Shown: positions 1 to 8,251, counted from the stretch's first letter. The stretch is 44,775 nt of DNA from an uncultured Ruminococcus sp. (GCA_902765625.1 CACXAO010000013.1:1-44775); one strand, 5' to 3'. Numbers and translations are program-made. Notes: a model not told the origin generated them from the letters alone.

Positions 1-24
1 CAGCAATAAATGCTCATAAAGCTA

Positions 25-33
25 TGTTATAAT
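25..33 (+). promoter_or_regulatory. Extended -10 promoter of the excisionase-like gene
   Basis: A TATAAT box at 28-33 is preceded by TG at 25-26, giving an extended -10 element. No convincing -35 is visible within the window. It lies about 40 bases before the start at 71, with an AAAGGAG ribosome site at 55-61 between them. Confidence 0.55.
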
Positions 34-70
34 ATAGTATATCAAATCCAGGCGAAAGGAGTAACAATAT

Positions 71-271
71 ATGGATTTAGTCAATAAAAAATTACTTAAT
101 GTTAAGGAATTAAAGGAATACACCGGTTGGGGTGATACGACTGTAAGGCGTTTGCTGAGAAGAGCCGACAGCCCCTTTACGGTTCACATGGGCAACAGAT
201 TATACGCAGACAAGGATTTGTTTGACAAATACATTGCCGATTGCATTAAGTATCAGATAAATGTATGTTGA
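71..271 (+). CDS. Excisionase-like small DNA-binding protein
   Basis: This 66-residue protein has the size and layout of Tn916-Xis/MerR-like winged-helix excisionases. Residues 9-45 (LLNVKELKEYTGWGDTTVRR) form a helix-turn-helix in which a tyrosine-glycine-tryptophan turn is followed by an arginine-rich recognition helix, then a short wing and a C-terminal helix. It precedes the integrase gene by 67 bases on the same strand, the usual xis-int order in integrative elements. The ATG at 71 has AAAGGAG nine bases upstream. Excisionases bend DNA at attachment sites and bias the integrase toward excision. The rest of the element would lie to the left, outside the window. It could instead be only a regulator of the integrase. 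Confidence 0.75.
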   Translation: MDLVNKKLLNVKELKEYTGWGDTTVRRLLRRADSPFTVHMGNRLYADKDLFDKYIADCIKYQINVC

Positions 272-289
272 AATCATCAAAGTAATATG

Positions 290-318
290 GTAAAATGATT
301 ATGTACTAATCATTTTAC
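290..318 (+). promoter_or_regulatory. 11-bp inverted repeat upstream of the integrase
   Basis: GTAAAATGATT (290-300) and its exact reverse complement (308-318) are separated by 7 bases, just before the integrase ribosome site. It lacks the GC content of a terminator, so an operator or recombinase/excisionase binding site is more likely. A related sequence lies past the integrase at about 1716. Confidence 0.5.
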
Positions 319-338
319 ACGCTAAGGAGTGAAATGAT

Positions 339-1538
339 TTGGGCAAAGATTTACATGGTAAATCCTTAGGCAAAGGTATAAGCCAGAGAAAAGACGGTCG
401 ATACGAGGCAAGGGCTATTATCCACGGAACTAAGATTCATTTGTATAATATGAGCCTTACTCAGATTCGAAAGGATTTTGAAACAGAAAAAGCCAAGGTG
501 ATAAGAAACGAAACAAACAATTGGTCAAATACTACATTGAACGAATGGTTTGATGAATGGTTCAAAGCATATAAGGAGCCAAAGCTAAAAGGCGGAGAGT
601 CTACCCAGATATATTTGAGAAAGATTAAAAACACCTACATAAGGATTTTGGGTCGAAAGAAGGTTGAACTTGTTTCATCAATCAATGTTCAAACTGCTAC
701 TAATCAGCTTATAGAGGAAGAATACGGATATCGAAGCATTCGAGAGGCATTGTCGGTTCTCAGGGATTGCTTTGAAGCGGCGCTCATGAACCGCATGATC
801 CAAGTCAATCCCTGTAAGGATATTTATATTCAACAGGCTGATATAGCGCCAAAAGAAAAACGTGTTTTGGATAAATGGGAACAAGATTTATTCTTGAAGT
901 TAACCGAAAATGATATCTATCATGATTTATATATCTTCATGCTTTTAACCGGTATAAGAATCGGAGAATTATCAGCTTTAACTTGGGAGGATATTGATTT
1001 TTATAAAAAGGAAATCAGTATTTCCAAATCAATGAAAATTTACTATGTGAATAAGGTAAAGTATCAAGTTGTCAAGGCACCAAAGACATTGACCGGATAC
1101 AGAATCATCCCGTTTTTTCACGGAGTAGAAGAAGCATTGAAAAGTTGGGCTAAGATTCAGCATGAACTCAAACAGAGCGCCGGAGCGAACTGGCAACCGA
1201 TTGAGGAATACGGTAACTTGGTTTTCACAACCTCCAAAGGCACGCCCATTACCAGGTATAATCTTTCGCATGACATAAAAAAGGTAGAAAAAGATATGAT
1301 TATCTATGAAACGCAGACTGCCTTTAGCGAGAAGAGAGTACCGCGGCAAATCAGAAGCATTCATCCGCATGTTTTCAGACACACTTTTGCGACTAATTGT
1401 TTTAAAAAGAAACTGGATCCCGTTTTTGTTCAGAGGATTATGGGACACGCAAGCTATGAAACAACATTGTATTATACACACCTGGTAGGCGAAGTAGTTG
1501 AGAAAGAGATTCAAAAAACGGTCAATTTCCTGGATTGA
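339..1538 (+). CDS. int: Tyrosine recombinase/integrase of an integrative element
   Basis: At 399 residues this is a full-length phage/ICE-type tyrosine integrase. It has a short N-terminal arm-binding region (roughly residues 1-55), a SAM-like core-binding domain (about 65-165) and a C-terminal catalytic domain. Catalytic signatures are visible: the first arginine in TGIRIGELSALTWEDI, the HPHVFRHTFATN box with His-x-x-Arg, and GHASYETTLYYTH ending in the nucleophilic tyrosine. Translation must start at the TTG at 339. AAGGAG at 324-329 is spaced for it, and the nearby ATG at 334 is in another frame. The enzyme would catalyse site-specific integration and excision with the excisionase-like protein upstream. 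As the last gene of the element it probably lies near one attachment site. Confidence 0.93.
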   Translation: MGKDLHGKSLGKGISQRKDGRYEARAIIHGTKIHLYNMSLTQIRKDFETEKAKVIRNETNNWSNTTLNEWFDEWFKAYKEPKLKGGESTQIYLRKIKNTYIRILGRKKVELVSSINVQTATNQLIEEEYGYRSIREALSVLRDCFEAALMNRMIQVNPCKDIYIQQADIAPKEKRVLDKWEQDLFLKLTENDIYHDLYIFMLLTGIRIGELSALTWEDIDFYKKEISISKSMKIYYVNKVKYQVVKAPKTLTGYRIIPFFHGVEEALKSWAKIQHELKQSAGANWQPIEEYGNLVFTTSKGTPITRYNLSHDIKKVEKDMIIYETQTAFSEKRVPRQIRSIHPHVFRHTFATNCFKKKLDPVFVQRIMGHASYETTLYYTHLVGEVVEKEIQKTVNFLD

Positions 1539-1715
1539 GAAAAATGCGTAAAATAAGTTTATCTGTTTGAGTTTTGCGTATAATATCAGAGTTGCGCACC
1601 GCTTTTCGATACAGCCTTTTGACAAAACAATTTTTTGCTTACAAATTGCTTAAATGTTTTTTGCGCAGGCTGAATTGTTTAGAGTACAAGCCAAAAATGA
1701 AATCACTTCGCATTT

Positions 1716-1740
1716 ATGGTAAAATAATTTGACCTAATCA
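1716..1740 (+). repeat. Near-copy of the pre-integrase sequence (candidate att or arm site)
   Basis: ATGGTAAAAT at 1716-1725 repeats 287-296 exactly, and the following bases (A/G, ATT, then TAATCA) stay closely similar for about 25 bases. The two copies bracket the integrase gene. The rest of the 321-base gap between 1538 and 1860 is AT-rich and holds only this repeat and a terminator. Confidence 0.4.
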
Positions 1741-1770
1741 GAGCCTTCCGTTTTGGGAGGCTCTTTTTTC
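1740..1770 (+). terminator. Rho-independent terminator downstream of the integrase
   Basis: AGAGCCTTCC and GGGAGGCTCT form a 10-bp stem with one G-U pair around a GTTTT loop, followed by a run of T. It separates the mobile-element genes from the LytTR gene. Confidence 0.8.
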
Positions 1771-1859
1771 ATGCTGCTCTTGCATTATTTGATGAAAAGC
1801 TTTATAATGCTGTAAGACGATGATTTTTACTAACGAGGGAACTATTCCGAGGACAGAGA

Positions 1860-2306
1860 ATGCGAACTAAAGTCACAATTATAGACCGCAGCAATCCTGA
1901 GCTGCTTGAAATTCAGTGCCATCAAATCAGCGACGAAGTGCGCGAGATAGTTGCCTTTGTTAAATCCCGGCAGGGACAGCTTACAGCCACCGCCGACGAA
2001 AGGCAGTACGAGGTTGCCGTAACCGATATTTTTTATATAGAAGCGGTGGACAACAAGGTTTTTCTCTACACAAAAAACAAGGTGTATGAGACAAGACAGA
2101 GACTGTACGAGCTTGAGGAGGTGCTGAGGAAAAAGCATTTTTTGAGGGTATCAAAATCCACGCTGCTGAACCTGATGAAGGTAAGCTCGATAAAGCCTGC
2201 GCTGAACAGCCGTTTTACGGCGGTGCTTCCGTCGGGAGAGCAGGTTGTGATAACCCGAAAATACGTACCTGAGCTTAAGAAAGCGCTTAAAGGAGAAACC
2301 ACGTAG
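1860..2306 (+). CDS. LytTR-domain DNA-binding protein
   Basis: This 148-residue protein has no receiver domain. Residues 1-45 are a short lead and about 48-145 match a LytTR DNA-binding domain: ATADERQYEVAVTDIFYIEAVDNKVFLYT, then a RVSKSTLLNL segment and the C-terminal VVITRKYVPELKKAL strand-helix. Stand-alone LytTR proteins of this size are usually encoded with a DUF3021 membrane partner. Here none follows, and the next gene is a tRNA. The ATG at 1860 has GAGGA six bases upstream. A better-organised relative with its DUF3021 partner is at 18208. It probably controls its own promoter or a nearby operon; the target is unknown. Confidence 0.85.
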   Translation: MRTKVTIIDRSNPELLEIQCHQISDEVREIVAFVKSRQGQLTATADERQYEVAVTDIFYIEAVDNKVFLYTKNKVYETRQRLYELEEVLRKKHFLRVSKSTLLNLMKVSSIKPALNSRFTAVLPSGEQVVITRKYVPELKKALKGETT

Positions 2307-2359
2307 CGCGGAATAAAAATGATATCGCGCCTGCTTTTGAAAAAAGTAAGTCAATACAC

Positions 2360-2388
2360 TTGACAATCCGGCTGAAAAAAGGTAAAAT
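2360..2388 (+). promoter_or_regulatory. tRNA-Ser promoter
   Basis: TTGACA at 2360-2365 and TAAAAT at 2383-2388 are separated by exactly 17 bases and lie 16 bases before the tRNA 5' end. Confidence 0.8.
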
Positions 2389-2404
2389 AGTTAAAGTTGA
2401 ATAC

Positions 2405-2493
2405 GGAGACGTATCGAAGTGGTCATAACGGGGCTGACTCGAAATCAGTTAGGGAGCAATCCCCCGCGGGTTCGAATCCCGCCGTCTCCGCCA
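2405..2493 (+). tRNA. tRNA-Ser (anticodon CGA), CCA encoded
   Basis: The acceptor stem GGAGACG (2405-2411) pairs perfectly with CGTCTCC. The anticodon loop CTCGAAA (2438-2444) carries CGA at 2440-2442, reading UCG. A long variable arm follows, as expected for a class II tRNA, and then a perfect T arm (GCGGG, TTCGAAT, CCCGC). The CCA end is encoded at 2491-2493. tRNA-Ser genes are frequent integration targets, but the integrase here is about 870 bases away with a gene between. Confidence 0.95.
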
Positions 2494-2533
2494 AAGCGAA
2501 AATCCTGTCACGCTGTGGCAGGATTTTCGCTTT
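2493..2533 (+). terminator. Terminator of the tRNA-Ser transcript
   Basis: A perfect 15-bp inverted repeat (2493-2507 with 2519-2533) has an 11-base loop. T-rich tracts lie within and after the 3' arm. It begins directly at the tRNA CCA end. Confidence 0.8.
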
Positions 2534-2678
2534 GTATTATTAATTTTTCAGTATTCAGTATTCATTATTCAGTCCGGGCAGGATTTTCTAAATTAATACT
2601 GAAAACTTAAGACTTAAGAATGAAAAATGATTATTGTAGCAAAGAACCGATTTTGATATAATATACTTGGTGATAAAA

Positions 2679-3032
2679 GTGAAACAAAATATTTTGATTG
2701 ATAAATCTATTGACTTTGGCGCAAGGATAGTAAAGCTGCACCGGTACTTGTCAAAAGAAAAGCACGAAAACGTTTTATCTAAGCAAATTTTACGTAGCGG
2801 TACTTCTATCGGCGCGAATATTAACGAAGCGCAGTATGGAAACAGCAAGGCGGATTTTATTTCGAAGCTGCATATCGCCTTAAAAGAAACGGCAGAAACC
2901 GAATACTGGCTGCATATTCTGTTAAAATCCGATTATCTGGATAATAAACTGGCGTCCTCGCTGTTGGCTGACTGTTTAGAGATCAAGCGAATTTTGATTG
3001 CGTCCATCAATACGGCAAAAGAAACCACTTGA
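2679..3032 (+). CDS. Four-helix-bundle protein (23S rRNA intervening-sequence/Avd-like family)
   Basis: The protein has about 117 residues with the conserved features of this family: an N-terminal DKSIDFGARIVKLHRYL helix, the LSKQILRSGTSIGANINEAQ turn, and the FISKLHIALKETAETEYWL helix. These all-helical proteins form small oligomeric bundles and often occur as solitary genes or within rRNA insertions. Their cellular role is poorly defined. I chose the GTG at 2679 because homologues typically begin with M-K-Q-N and GGTGA at 2669-2673 is well spaced. An upstream TTG at 2667 is possible. A TTGTAG-17-TATAAT promoter-like pair (2634-2662) would give a very short leader. No operon partner is visible. 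Confidence 0.8.
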   Translation: MKQNILIDKSIDFGARIVKLHRYLSKEKHENVLSKQILRSGTSIGANINEAQYGNSKADFISKLHIALKETAETEYWLHILLKSDYLDNKLASSLLADCLEIKRILIASINTAKETT

Positions 3033-3042
3033 TTTATCCCGA

Positions 3043-3071
3043 TTGACTTATTGCGTTTTAGATGTTAGTAT
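3043..3071 (+). promoter_or_regulatory. Promoter of the ltrA-like gene
   Basis: TTGACT (3043-3048), 17 bases, TAGTAT (3066-3071), about 44 bases upstream of the original start codon at 3115. Confidence 0.55.
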
Positions 3072-3114
3072 ATAAACAGATAATCCCACATCACACAGAA
3101 ATTAAGGTGAGACA

Positions 3115-4420
3115 ATGGTTGAGCTTAAAAAAGAAAAAAAGGGAGGCTTCACTAGAAAGTGTGGGTAACCTTAATCCGCGTTTATGCCGCGAAAGCTATT
3201 GACAATGAGTATGCATATGGTAGGCTAAATGCCGGGCAGCAATTTACAGATTTATCAGTTTTTTTCTACTATACTGCAAATTCTAACCCACTGGTTCTAG
3301 GGAAGAGCCAAAAAAGGTCGAATATCTTGAGCTGATATACGACCTAATATTTGTTTATATCATCGGGCGGAATAATTCGCTTTTGCACCATGTTCAGGAC
3401 GGCTTTGTCACCCAGAGCAATTTCTTTGCATACGTGCTCTGTACTCTCGCCGTTATTCAGATCTGGAACTTCACCACGTTTTATATCAATATCTACGGCA
3501 GAAACGGCGTTCGCGACCATGTGTTTCTGTTTATCAATATGTACCTGCTCTACCATATGGCGGACGGTATCTCCGTCGGATGGGAAAGCTCGTTTTACCG
3601 CTTCAATATCGCGTGGGCGCTGATTCTTGTCAATATCGGCGTTCAGCACCTTATTGAGCTGCGAAATCAGAAGGACGCTCCTTGGGAGTCTTTGCAGCTG
3701 CGGCGCAAGGCTGACATAATATTTGCGGAAGCCGCTCTGGTTTTCGTTCATATGGCGGTTTATACGCTGACGGGCGTTTCGGTTGCGTATATTCCGATCC
3801 TGTTCGGCATTGTCGCAACTATTCTTTCGGGCAGCCTAAACCGTATGGTTCCCGTCGATTTCGCGCACCTTTCCGAACGCGCAATGCTTTACGTAGTGTT
3901 CACCTTCGGCGAGATGATAATTTCGATTTCCTCGTATTTTACGGGCGATATAACATACAGCGGTATTTATTTCTCCACCATGGGATTTTTGATTGTCGTC
4001 GGGCTGCTGATGTCTTACGGAGTGCTTTACAACAGGATCATCGACCGCGAGACGATAACCCACGGCACAGGTTATATGATGATTCACGTCTTTATGATTT
4101 TCGCGCTGAATAATATTTCGGTTGCGCTCGGGTTTATGCGCGACGGGGAAGTGGATCTGCTCCAAAAAACGGTTCTTCTCGTCGGTTCCATGCTGCTTTA
4201 TTTCACTTTCATGTTTCTCACTGAGAGGTACGCCAAGCGCAAATGCGCCTTTACACGCAAGTCTGCGCTGATACTCTGCGGAATCGGAGTGAGCTTTGCG
4301 GCGCTAATGCTGCTATTCCGCGAGCTGATGTACGTTAACATCGCCATTACCGTAGTCTATGTATACGCCGTGTTCTTTATGCTGTACAGGCAGGCTAAGT
4401 CCGCGGAAACGACGCTCTGA
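3115..4420 (+). pseudogene. LtrA-family (low temperature requirement A) membrane protein, disrupted by insertion
   Basis: The body matches the LtrA family, multi-pass membrane proteins of uncertain function. The diagnostic N-terminal block KKVEYLELIYDLIFVYIIGRNN sits at 3311-3376 and is followed by seven to nine hydrophobic segments. This block has no usable start codon, since a TAA at 3284 closes its frame upstream. A good start does exist at 3115 (ATG, with AAGGTGAG just before), but it runs into TAA at 3166. Removing 145 bases between two CTAG copies (3152 and 3297) joins MVELKKEKKGGFTR directly and in frame to EEPKKVEYLELIYD. The gene was therefore interrupted by an insertion. A TTG at 3383 could give a protein lacking the first helix, but it has no ribosome site. 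Confidence 0.85.
3152..3300 (+). mobile_element. 141-bp MITE-like insertion with CTAG target-site duplication
   Basis: CTAG occurs at 3152-3155 and 3297-3300, and the 141 bases between (3156-3296) have imperfect terminal inverted repeats. Reading inward from each end, both show AA, three variable bases, then GTGGGT, a variable base and A. The element is non-coding and introduces stop codons. A 4-bp CTAG duplication fits the YTAR preference of IS5-like transposases, but the termini are too divergent to assign a family. Confidence 0.75.
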
Positions 4421-5164
4421 TTACCGCTCAAACAGTCCGCGGTTCGTCACAAAGCGTATGCCGTTTGCGCGTGATACGGCTTTGAACAGACCTTCAAGGT
4501 GCTCAAAGCAGCCAAGACGGGTGCCGTAGTCAAGCTCGTAGCTGTGACCCCACAGGACGAAAACCATATCGTCGCTGCCTGCGGGCGTTTCTATAAATTC
4601 TCTGAGCAGCTCGTCGGAAAACTCGTCGGTGTGGCGGCAGGTGGGCGTCAGCAGAAGGCTGCTGCGGTCAAACGAGAAGTCCTTCGGCTTTCCTCGGGAC
4701 ACCTTTCTCGCGTAATAAGCGCCGTTTTTGCGAAGGGCTTCGATCACGTTTGAGTTGTATGTGCCTTTAGGAAAGGCGTGCCCGACGATTTTGTACCCGA
4801 ACAGCTTTGAAAGCTCCGTGAAATCGCGGGTTATCTCCTCCTCAGCCTGCTGTGCTGTCAGCTCCGTCTGAACAAGATGATGCGTTCCGTGACTCGCGAC
4901 CTCAACGTTTGGCTTTGAATAAACCCTCAGCGCGGTCTCCTTGTCGAGAATAAAATGATTTACATACAGCTCGGGATGAAGCGGATCGATTGCAGCCGCG
5001 GTTTTGCCCGAGCTTCCGTCGTATCTGATGTAGGTTTTACGCCCGAAAATTCCGCTGCTGAGGTTGAATGTGCCTTTGATGCCGTATGCTTTCATAAGCT
5101 CGATCAGACGGACGTCCTGTTCGGTGCCGTCGTCAAAGGATACAGTAAAGAATTTTTCACCCAT
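4421..5164 (-). CDS. Polysaccharide deacetylase (NodB-homology) family protein
   Basis: The protein is 247 residues long. The NodB motif 1 is near the N terminus (TVSFDDGTEQD, with Asp11 and Asp12 as catalytic base and metal ligand). SHGTHH at residues 91-96 supplies the His-x-x-x-His metal ligands, and GHAFPKGTYN corresponds to motif 3. These enzymes are metal-dependent carbohydrate esterases that remove N- or O-acetyl groups from glycans. There is no signal peptide, so a cytoplasmic substrate or a non-glycan role is possible. Its stop codon abuts that of the convergent ltrA-like gene without a base between. The ATG at 5164 opens directly into the family fold. Confidence 0.88.
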   Translation of the reverse strand: MGEKFFTVSFDDGTEQDVRLIELMKAYGIKGTFNLSSGIFGRKTYIRYDGSSGKTAAAIDPLHPELYVNHFILDKETALRVYSKPNVEVASHGTHHLVQTELTAQQAEEEITRDFTELSKLFGYKIVGHAFPKGTYNSNVIEALRKNGAYYARKVSRGKPKDFSFDRSSLLLTPTCRHTDEFSDELLREFIETPAGSDDMVFVLWGHSYELDYGTRLGCFEHLEGLFKAVSRANGIRFVTNRGLFER

Positions 5165-5227
5165 GATTTATGTCAGTCCTGTCTTAAGTGTTATTATCAT
5201 TCTAGACCGAACGCCGGTTTATGTCAA

Positions 5228-5266
5228 TAAAAAACTGTGTCCTGCACAAATCGCACAGGACACAGT
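5228..5266 (-). terminator. Terminator of the AraC-family gene
   Basis: ACTGTGTCCTG (5234-5244) pairs perfectly with 5256-5266 around an 11-base loop. On the minus strand the stem is followed by six T, placing it just after the AraC gene. Confidence 0.85.
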
Positions 5267-5294
5267 GTCAGCGTATAGGAGTCAAAAATGCGTG

Positions 5295-6299
5295 TTACTC
5301 ATGGTTAGATGTGAGCTTTGTTTTGCGGCGGTACTCGAGCGGATTTACGCCGTAATATTTTTTGAAGCAGATCCCGAATTTGGTCTGGCTTCTGAAGCCC
5401 ACTTTAAGCGATATTTCGAGCACCTTCAGCGTGGTGTTCTCCAAAAGCTCCGCGGCTTTTTCCATGCGGATATTGTTTTGATACTCGTGGTAGCCCACGC
5501 CGAAATATCCGCGGAAATAGCTCTTCAGGCTTGTCTCGCTTATTCCGAAGCGCTGCGCAAGCTCCTTGGCGGAGTAGCGTACGCTCAGATCCTCGCAGAG
5601 GATATCGCGTGTTTTTCTGGCGATTTCCATCTGGGTGTTGGTGTAGTATTTGCGCTCGAGGCTCGAGGCGTTTGCGCCGTCGTTGGCGATAAGAATCGAA
5701 AGCTCCATCGCTTTAACGGAAATCATGTCGAACTTCATTTCGTCGGCGTATTCCATAATCTCCTTGGCGATTTCGCTCATTTTACGGTCAGCCTTGATTA
5801 TCCTCGGTTCGCTGCTGTTTTTGTAAATGTGGTAGAGCTTTTCGGGTGCCGACTCGGAATCGCTGAAATCCTTCATTTTGCCGAGCCACTTTGAGTTAAG
5901 AAAAACATAGAACTGAAAGCCCTCGAAATCTCCGCCGAAAATATGAATCGCCTTTGAGGGGTGGTCGCAGTTTATAGAGATCTCGCCGCCGGAAATATAA
6001 TGCCGGTGGTTATCGGGCGTAGTGGTTTCACATCTGCCTTTGGCGCAGTAGGTGATTTTAAGCCTTTCGAGCGGAACGGTTGAAAACATATCCGAAGCGG
6101 AAGCCAAATTGAAATCCTTGTTTGCGGAAAAAGCAAATTTGTCAAATACAAATCCGGTGTCGATAACGTAAAAAAGTATACTGCCGTTTTGCTTGCCGTT
6201 ACCATCGATGAATTTAACTGTGCCGAGATGATTTTTTTCGTCGAACTCCGTCACGGAATTCGGAATGTTACTGCAAAACTGCATAACCAGATTTTTCAT
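5295..6299 (-). CDS. AraC-family transcriptional regulator
   Basis: This 334-residue protein has an unassigned N-terminal sensing region of about 225 residues and a C-terminal AraC/XylS double helix-turn-helix. The first recognition unit is YSAKELAQRFGISETSLKSYFRGYFG. The second is TTLKVLEISLKVGFRSQTKFGICFKKYYGVNPLEYRRK, with the typical GFxSQxKF and GxxPLEYR signatures. The N-terminal region does not obviously resemble the AraC cupin. The start at 6299 follows AAGGGGG. The gene is divergent from the secreted beta-helix gene at 6739 across a 439-base AT-rich gap, so regulation of that gene is plausible but unproven. Confidence 0.9.
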   Translation of the reverse strand: MKNLVMQFCSNIPNSVTEFDEKNHLGTVKFIDGNGKQNGSILFYVIDTGFVFDKFAFSANKDFNLASASDMFSTVPLERLKITYCAKGRCETTTPDNHRHYISGGEISINCDHPSKAIHIFGGDFEGFQFYVFLNSKWLGKMKDFSDSESAPEKLYHIYKNSSEPRIIKADRKMSEIAKEIMEYADEMKFDMISVKAMELSILIANDGANASSLERKYYTNTQMEIARKTRDILCEDLSVRYSAKELAQRFGISETSLKSYFRGYFGVGYHEYQNNIRMEKAAELLENTTLKVLEISLKVGFRSQTKFGICFKKYYGVNPLEYRRKTKLTSNHE

Positions 6300-6738
6300 T
6301 ACTACCCCCTTGGTTGTTTAAACCCGTATCCCCAAAATATACTTTATATATACTTCGACTTTATTATACATAATAAGAAAGAATTTGTCGCCTAACAAAC
6401 AAAAAAATTCTCCCAAATAGCAACGAACTGAAAACGAAAATTGTCAATTCAGACAAAAATAAGATTGACGATTTATGCAAAAAGAACAATAAATTATTTA
6501 ATCCGGTTTTGAATTATTTAGTATTCATTACTCCGAATTAAAACTGCCGTCAAGAATCATGAATCGGAAAATAACTGTGACCTAATTTTATTGATTTTTG
6601 CAGAATTTTTCTGTGTTTTTCGAGGTTCTGCTTCTTTGCGGACGAAAAGTGCAATTTGATTTTAAAAAGAATATTTATTTAAGCTTTTTTTAATATTCGC
6701 GGTTTATAATGTGGTAAAACATAAAGGAGGTAAGCGTT
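6300..6738. other. AT-rich divergent intergenic region
   Basis: No coding region is apparent. The left part must hold the leftward AraC promoter (a minus-strand TATAAT lies near 6362-6367). The right part holds the promoter of the beta-helix gene, with TATAAT at 6705-6710 and AAAGGAGGT at 6723-6731. Long A and T tracts suggest intrinsic curvature. Confidence 0.5.
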
Positions 6739-8184
6739 ATGAAAGCAAAAGTAAGCAAAACCTATATGATAATTTTCTCCATTTTGACATCTGTTGCAAC
6801 GGCGATTTCAGTCAGCGGCTGCGGCGAACAGCTCTCGTCTGTAACAGAGAGCACGGCGGCTGTGACTTCCGCGACCGAAGCTGAGCAGACCACTCCGGCT
6901 GCCGTGACAACTCAGGCTTCGACCGAAGCGGCAAAGTCAAAGCGTCTCTCGGAGGGCGACGTCACGGTAAACGAGACGATATCCGACAGCACGGACGGCG
7001 GTCACGCGATCACAGCCGACGGTGAAGAAGCGAGCTACAGCAACGTCCTTGTCACCAAAACAGGCGAAGCCGACGGCGACGAGGCAGACTTCTACGGCGA
7101 GAACGCGGCGATATTTGCCACGAACGGCGGAACGCTTAATCTCAGCGACATGGTTGTCAAGACCGACGGCAAGCACGCCAACGCGGTATTCAGCTACGGC
7201 GACGGCACCACCGTGAACATCTCGAATTCCTACATCAACACCACCGGCAACTGTTCGGGCGGCTTGATGACAACGGGCGGCGGCACAATGAACGCCCAAA
7301 ACCTCACGATCGAGACCTCCGGAAATTCATCGGCGGCGATACGCTCTGACAGAGGCGGCGGTACGGTCAACGTGAGCGGCGGCTATTACTCCACAAGCGG
7401 CACGGGTTCTCCGGTTATTTACTCCACAGCCGACATCACCGTCAGCGACGCCGAGATGGTTTCGACCGCTTCTCAGGGCGTTGTGGTTGAGGGTAAAAAC
7501 TCGGTTACGCTCAACAACGTGAACCTCACCGCCGACAACAACAAAAAGAACAGCAACAAGTCGAGCTACTATCAGGCGGTAATGATTTACCAGTCGATGT
7601 CAGGCGACGCCGCGCAGGGTCTGTCGACCTTTGCGATGAACGGCGGCACCCTTGTCAACAAGAACGGCGATATATTCTTCGTCAACAACACCACGACCCA
7701 AATCAGCCTTGACAACGCCTCCATCACCAACGAGGGCGACGGAGTATTTCTCAGGGCGGCAGCCGCAGGCTGGGGAAACGAAGGCTCAAACGGCGGTCAG
7801 GTGACGCTGAACGCGACGAACCAGACAATCAACGGAGACATGCTCGTAGACAGCGTTTCAACCCTCAACCTCTACCTCAAGAGCGGCTCTGCATTTAACG
7901 GAGCGATCAATCCCGACGGCGACGAGGGAAGCGTTTACGTTGAAATCGAGGACGGCTCCACTTGGACTCTCACATCAGATTCCTACGTCAGCTCGCTCAC
8001 CTGCAGCGCGGACTCGATCAAGCTCAACGGTCACAAGCTCTATGTGAACGGAGTTGAATATACCGAGGGCACTGCTTCTCAGGGAGAGGCGATAGAGGTT
8101 ACGGTATCTTCATCCTCGGGCGGTCACGGCGGTTCACACGGCGGCGGTCATGACGGCGGAACTCCTCCCGACAAGCCCGACTGA
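6739..8184 (+). CDS. Secreted beta-helix-like lipoprotein with Gly/His-rich tail
   Basis: The 481-residue product starts with a lipoprotein signal: KTYMIIFSILTSVATAISVSGC, with a VSGC lipobox and the acylated Cys near residue 28. A Thr/Ser/Ala-rich linker follows to about residue 70. Residues 75-430 consist of repeated strands with regularly spaced Gly, Asn, Thr and Val (patterns such as GGTLNLSDMVV, GGTVNVSGGYY, NSVTLNNVNLT), typical of right-handed parallel beta-helices. The last 20 or so residues are a Gly/His-rich tail containing GGHGG, SHGGGH and PPDKPD, which could bind metal ions. No sortase motif is seen. The ATG has a strong AAAGGAGGT site. Likely a surface adhesin or glycan-contacting protein; the ligand is unknown. 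Confidence 0.75.
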   Translation: MKAKVSKTYMIIFSILTSVATAISVSGCGEQLSSVTESTAAVTSATEAEQTTPAAVTTQASTEAAKSKRLSEGDVTVNETISDSTDGGHAITADGEEASYSNVLVTKTGEADGDEADFYGENAAIFATNGGTLNLSDMVVKTDGKHANAVFSYGDGTTVNISNSYINTTGNCSGGLMTTGGGTMNAQNLTIETSGNSSAAIRSDRGGGTVNVSGGYYSTSGTGSPVIYSTADITVSDAEMVSTASQGVVVEGKNSVTLNNVNLTADNNKKNSNKSSYYQAVMIYQSMSGDAAQGLSTFAMNGGTLVNKNGDIFFVNNTTTQISLDNASITNEGDGVFLRAAAAGWGNEGSNGGQVTLNATNQTINGDMLVDSVSTLNLYLKSGSAFNGAINPDGDEGSVYVEIEDGSTWTLTSDSYVSSLTCSADSIKLNGHKLYVNGVEYTEGTASQGEAIEVTVSSSSGGHGGSHGGGHDGGTPPDKPD

Positions 8185-8206
8185 TAAAACCGAATATTAC
8201 AACACG

Positions 8207-8233
8207 ACCGCAGTCCAAATGGGCTGCGGTTTT
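8207..8233 (+). terminator. Terminator of the beta-helix gene
   Basis: ACCGCAGTCC and GGGCTGCGGT form a 10-bp stem with one G-U pair around AAAT, followed by TTTT. Confidence 0.85.
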
Positions 8234-8251
8234 GCATTTGTATTAAATTAA

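Noticed and set aside
2419-2610. Short open frame overlapping the tRNA
   Set aside because: Begins inside tRNA-Ser and runs through its terminator.
2534-2666. CAGTATTC-like short repeats between the tRNA and the four-helix-bundle gene
   Set aside because: Low-complexity AT-rich repeats too short and irregular to assign to an element.
3156-3296. Group I/II intron or programmed translational bypass in the ltrA-like gene
   Set aside because: Far too short for an intron and without domain V or catalytic core; the CTAG duplication and terminal repeats fit an inserted element better.
5064-5894. Open frame of 276 codons on the plus strand
   Set aside because: Spans the opposite strand of the AraC and deacetylase genes and the terminator between them; composition is a shadow of those genes.
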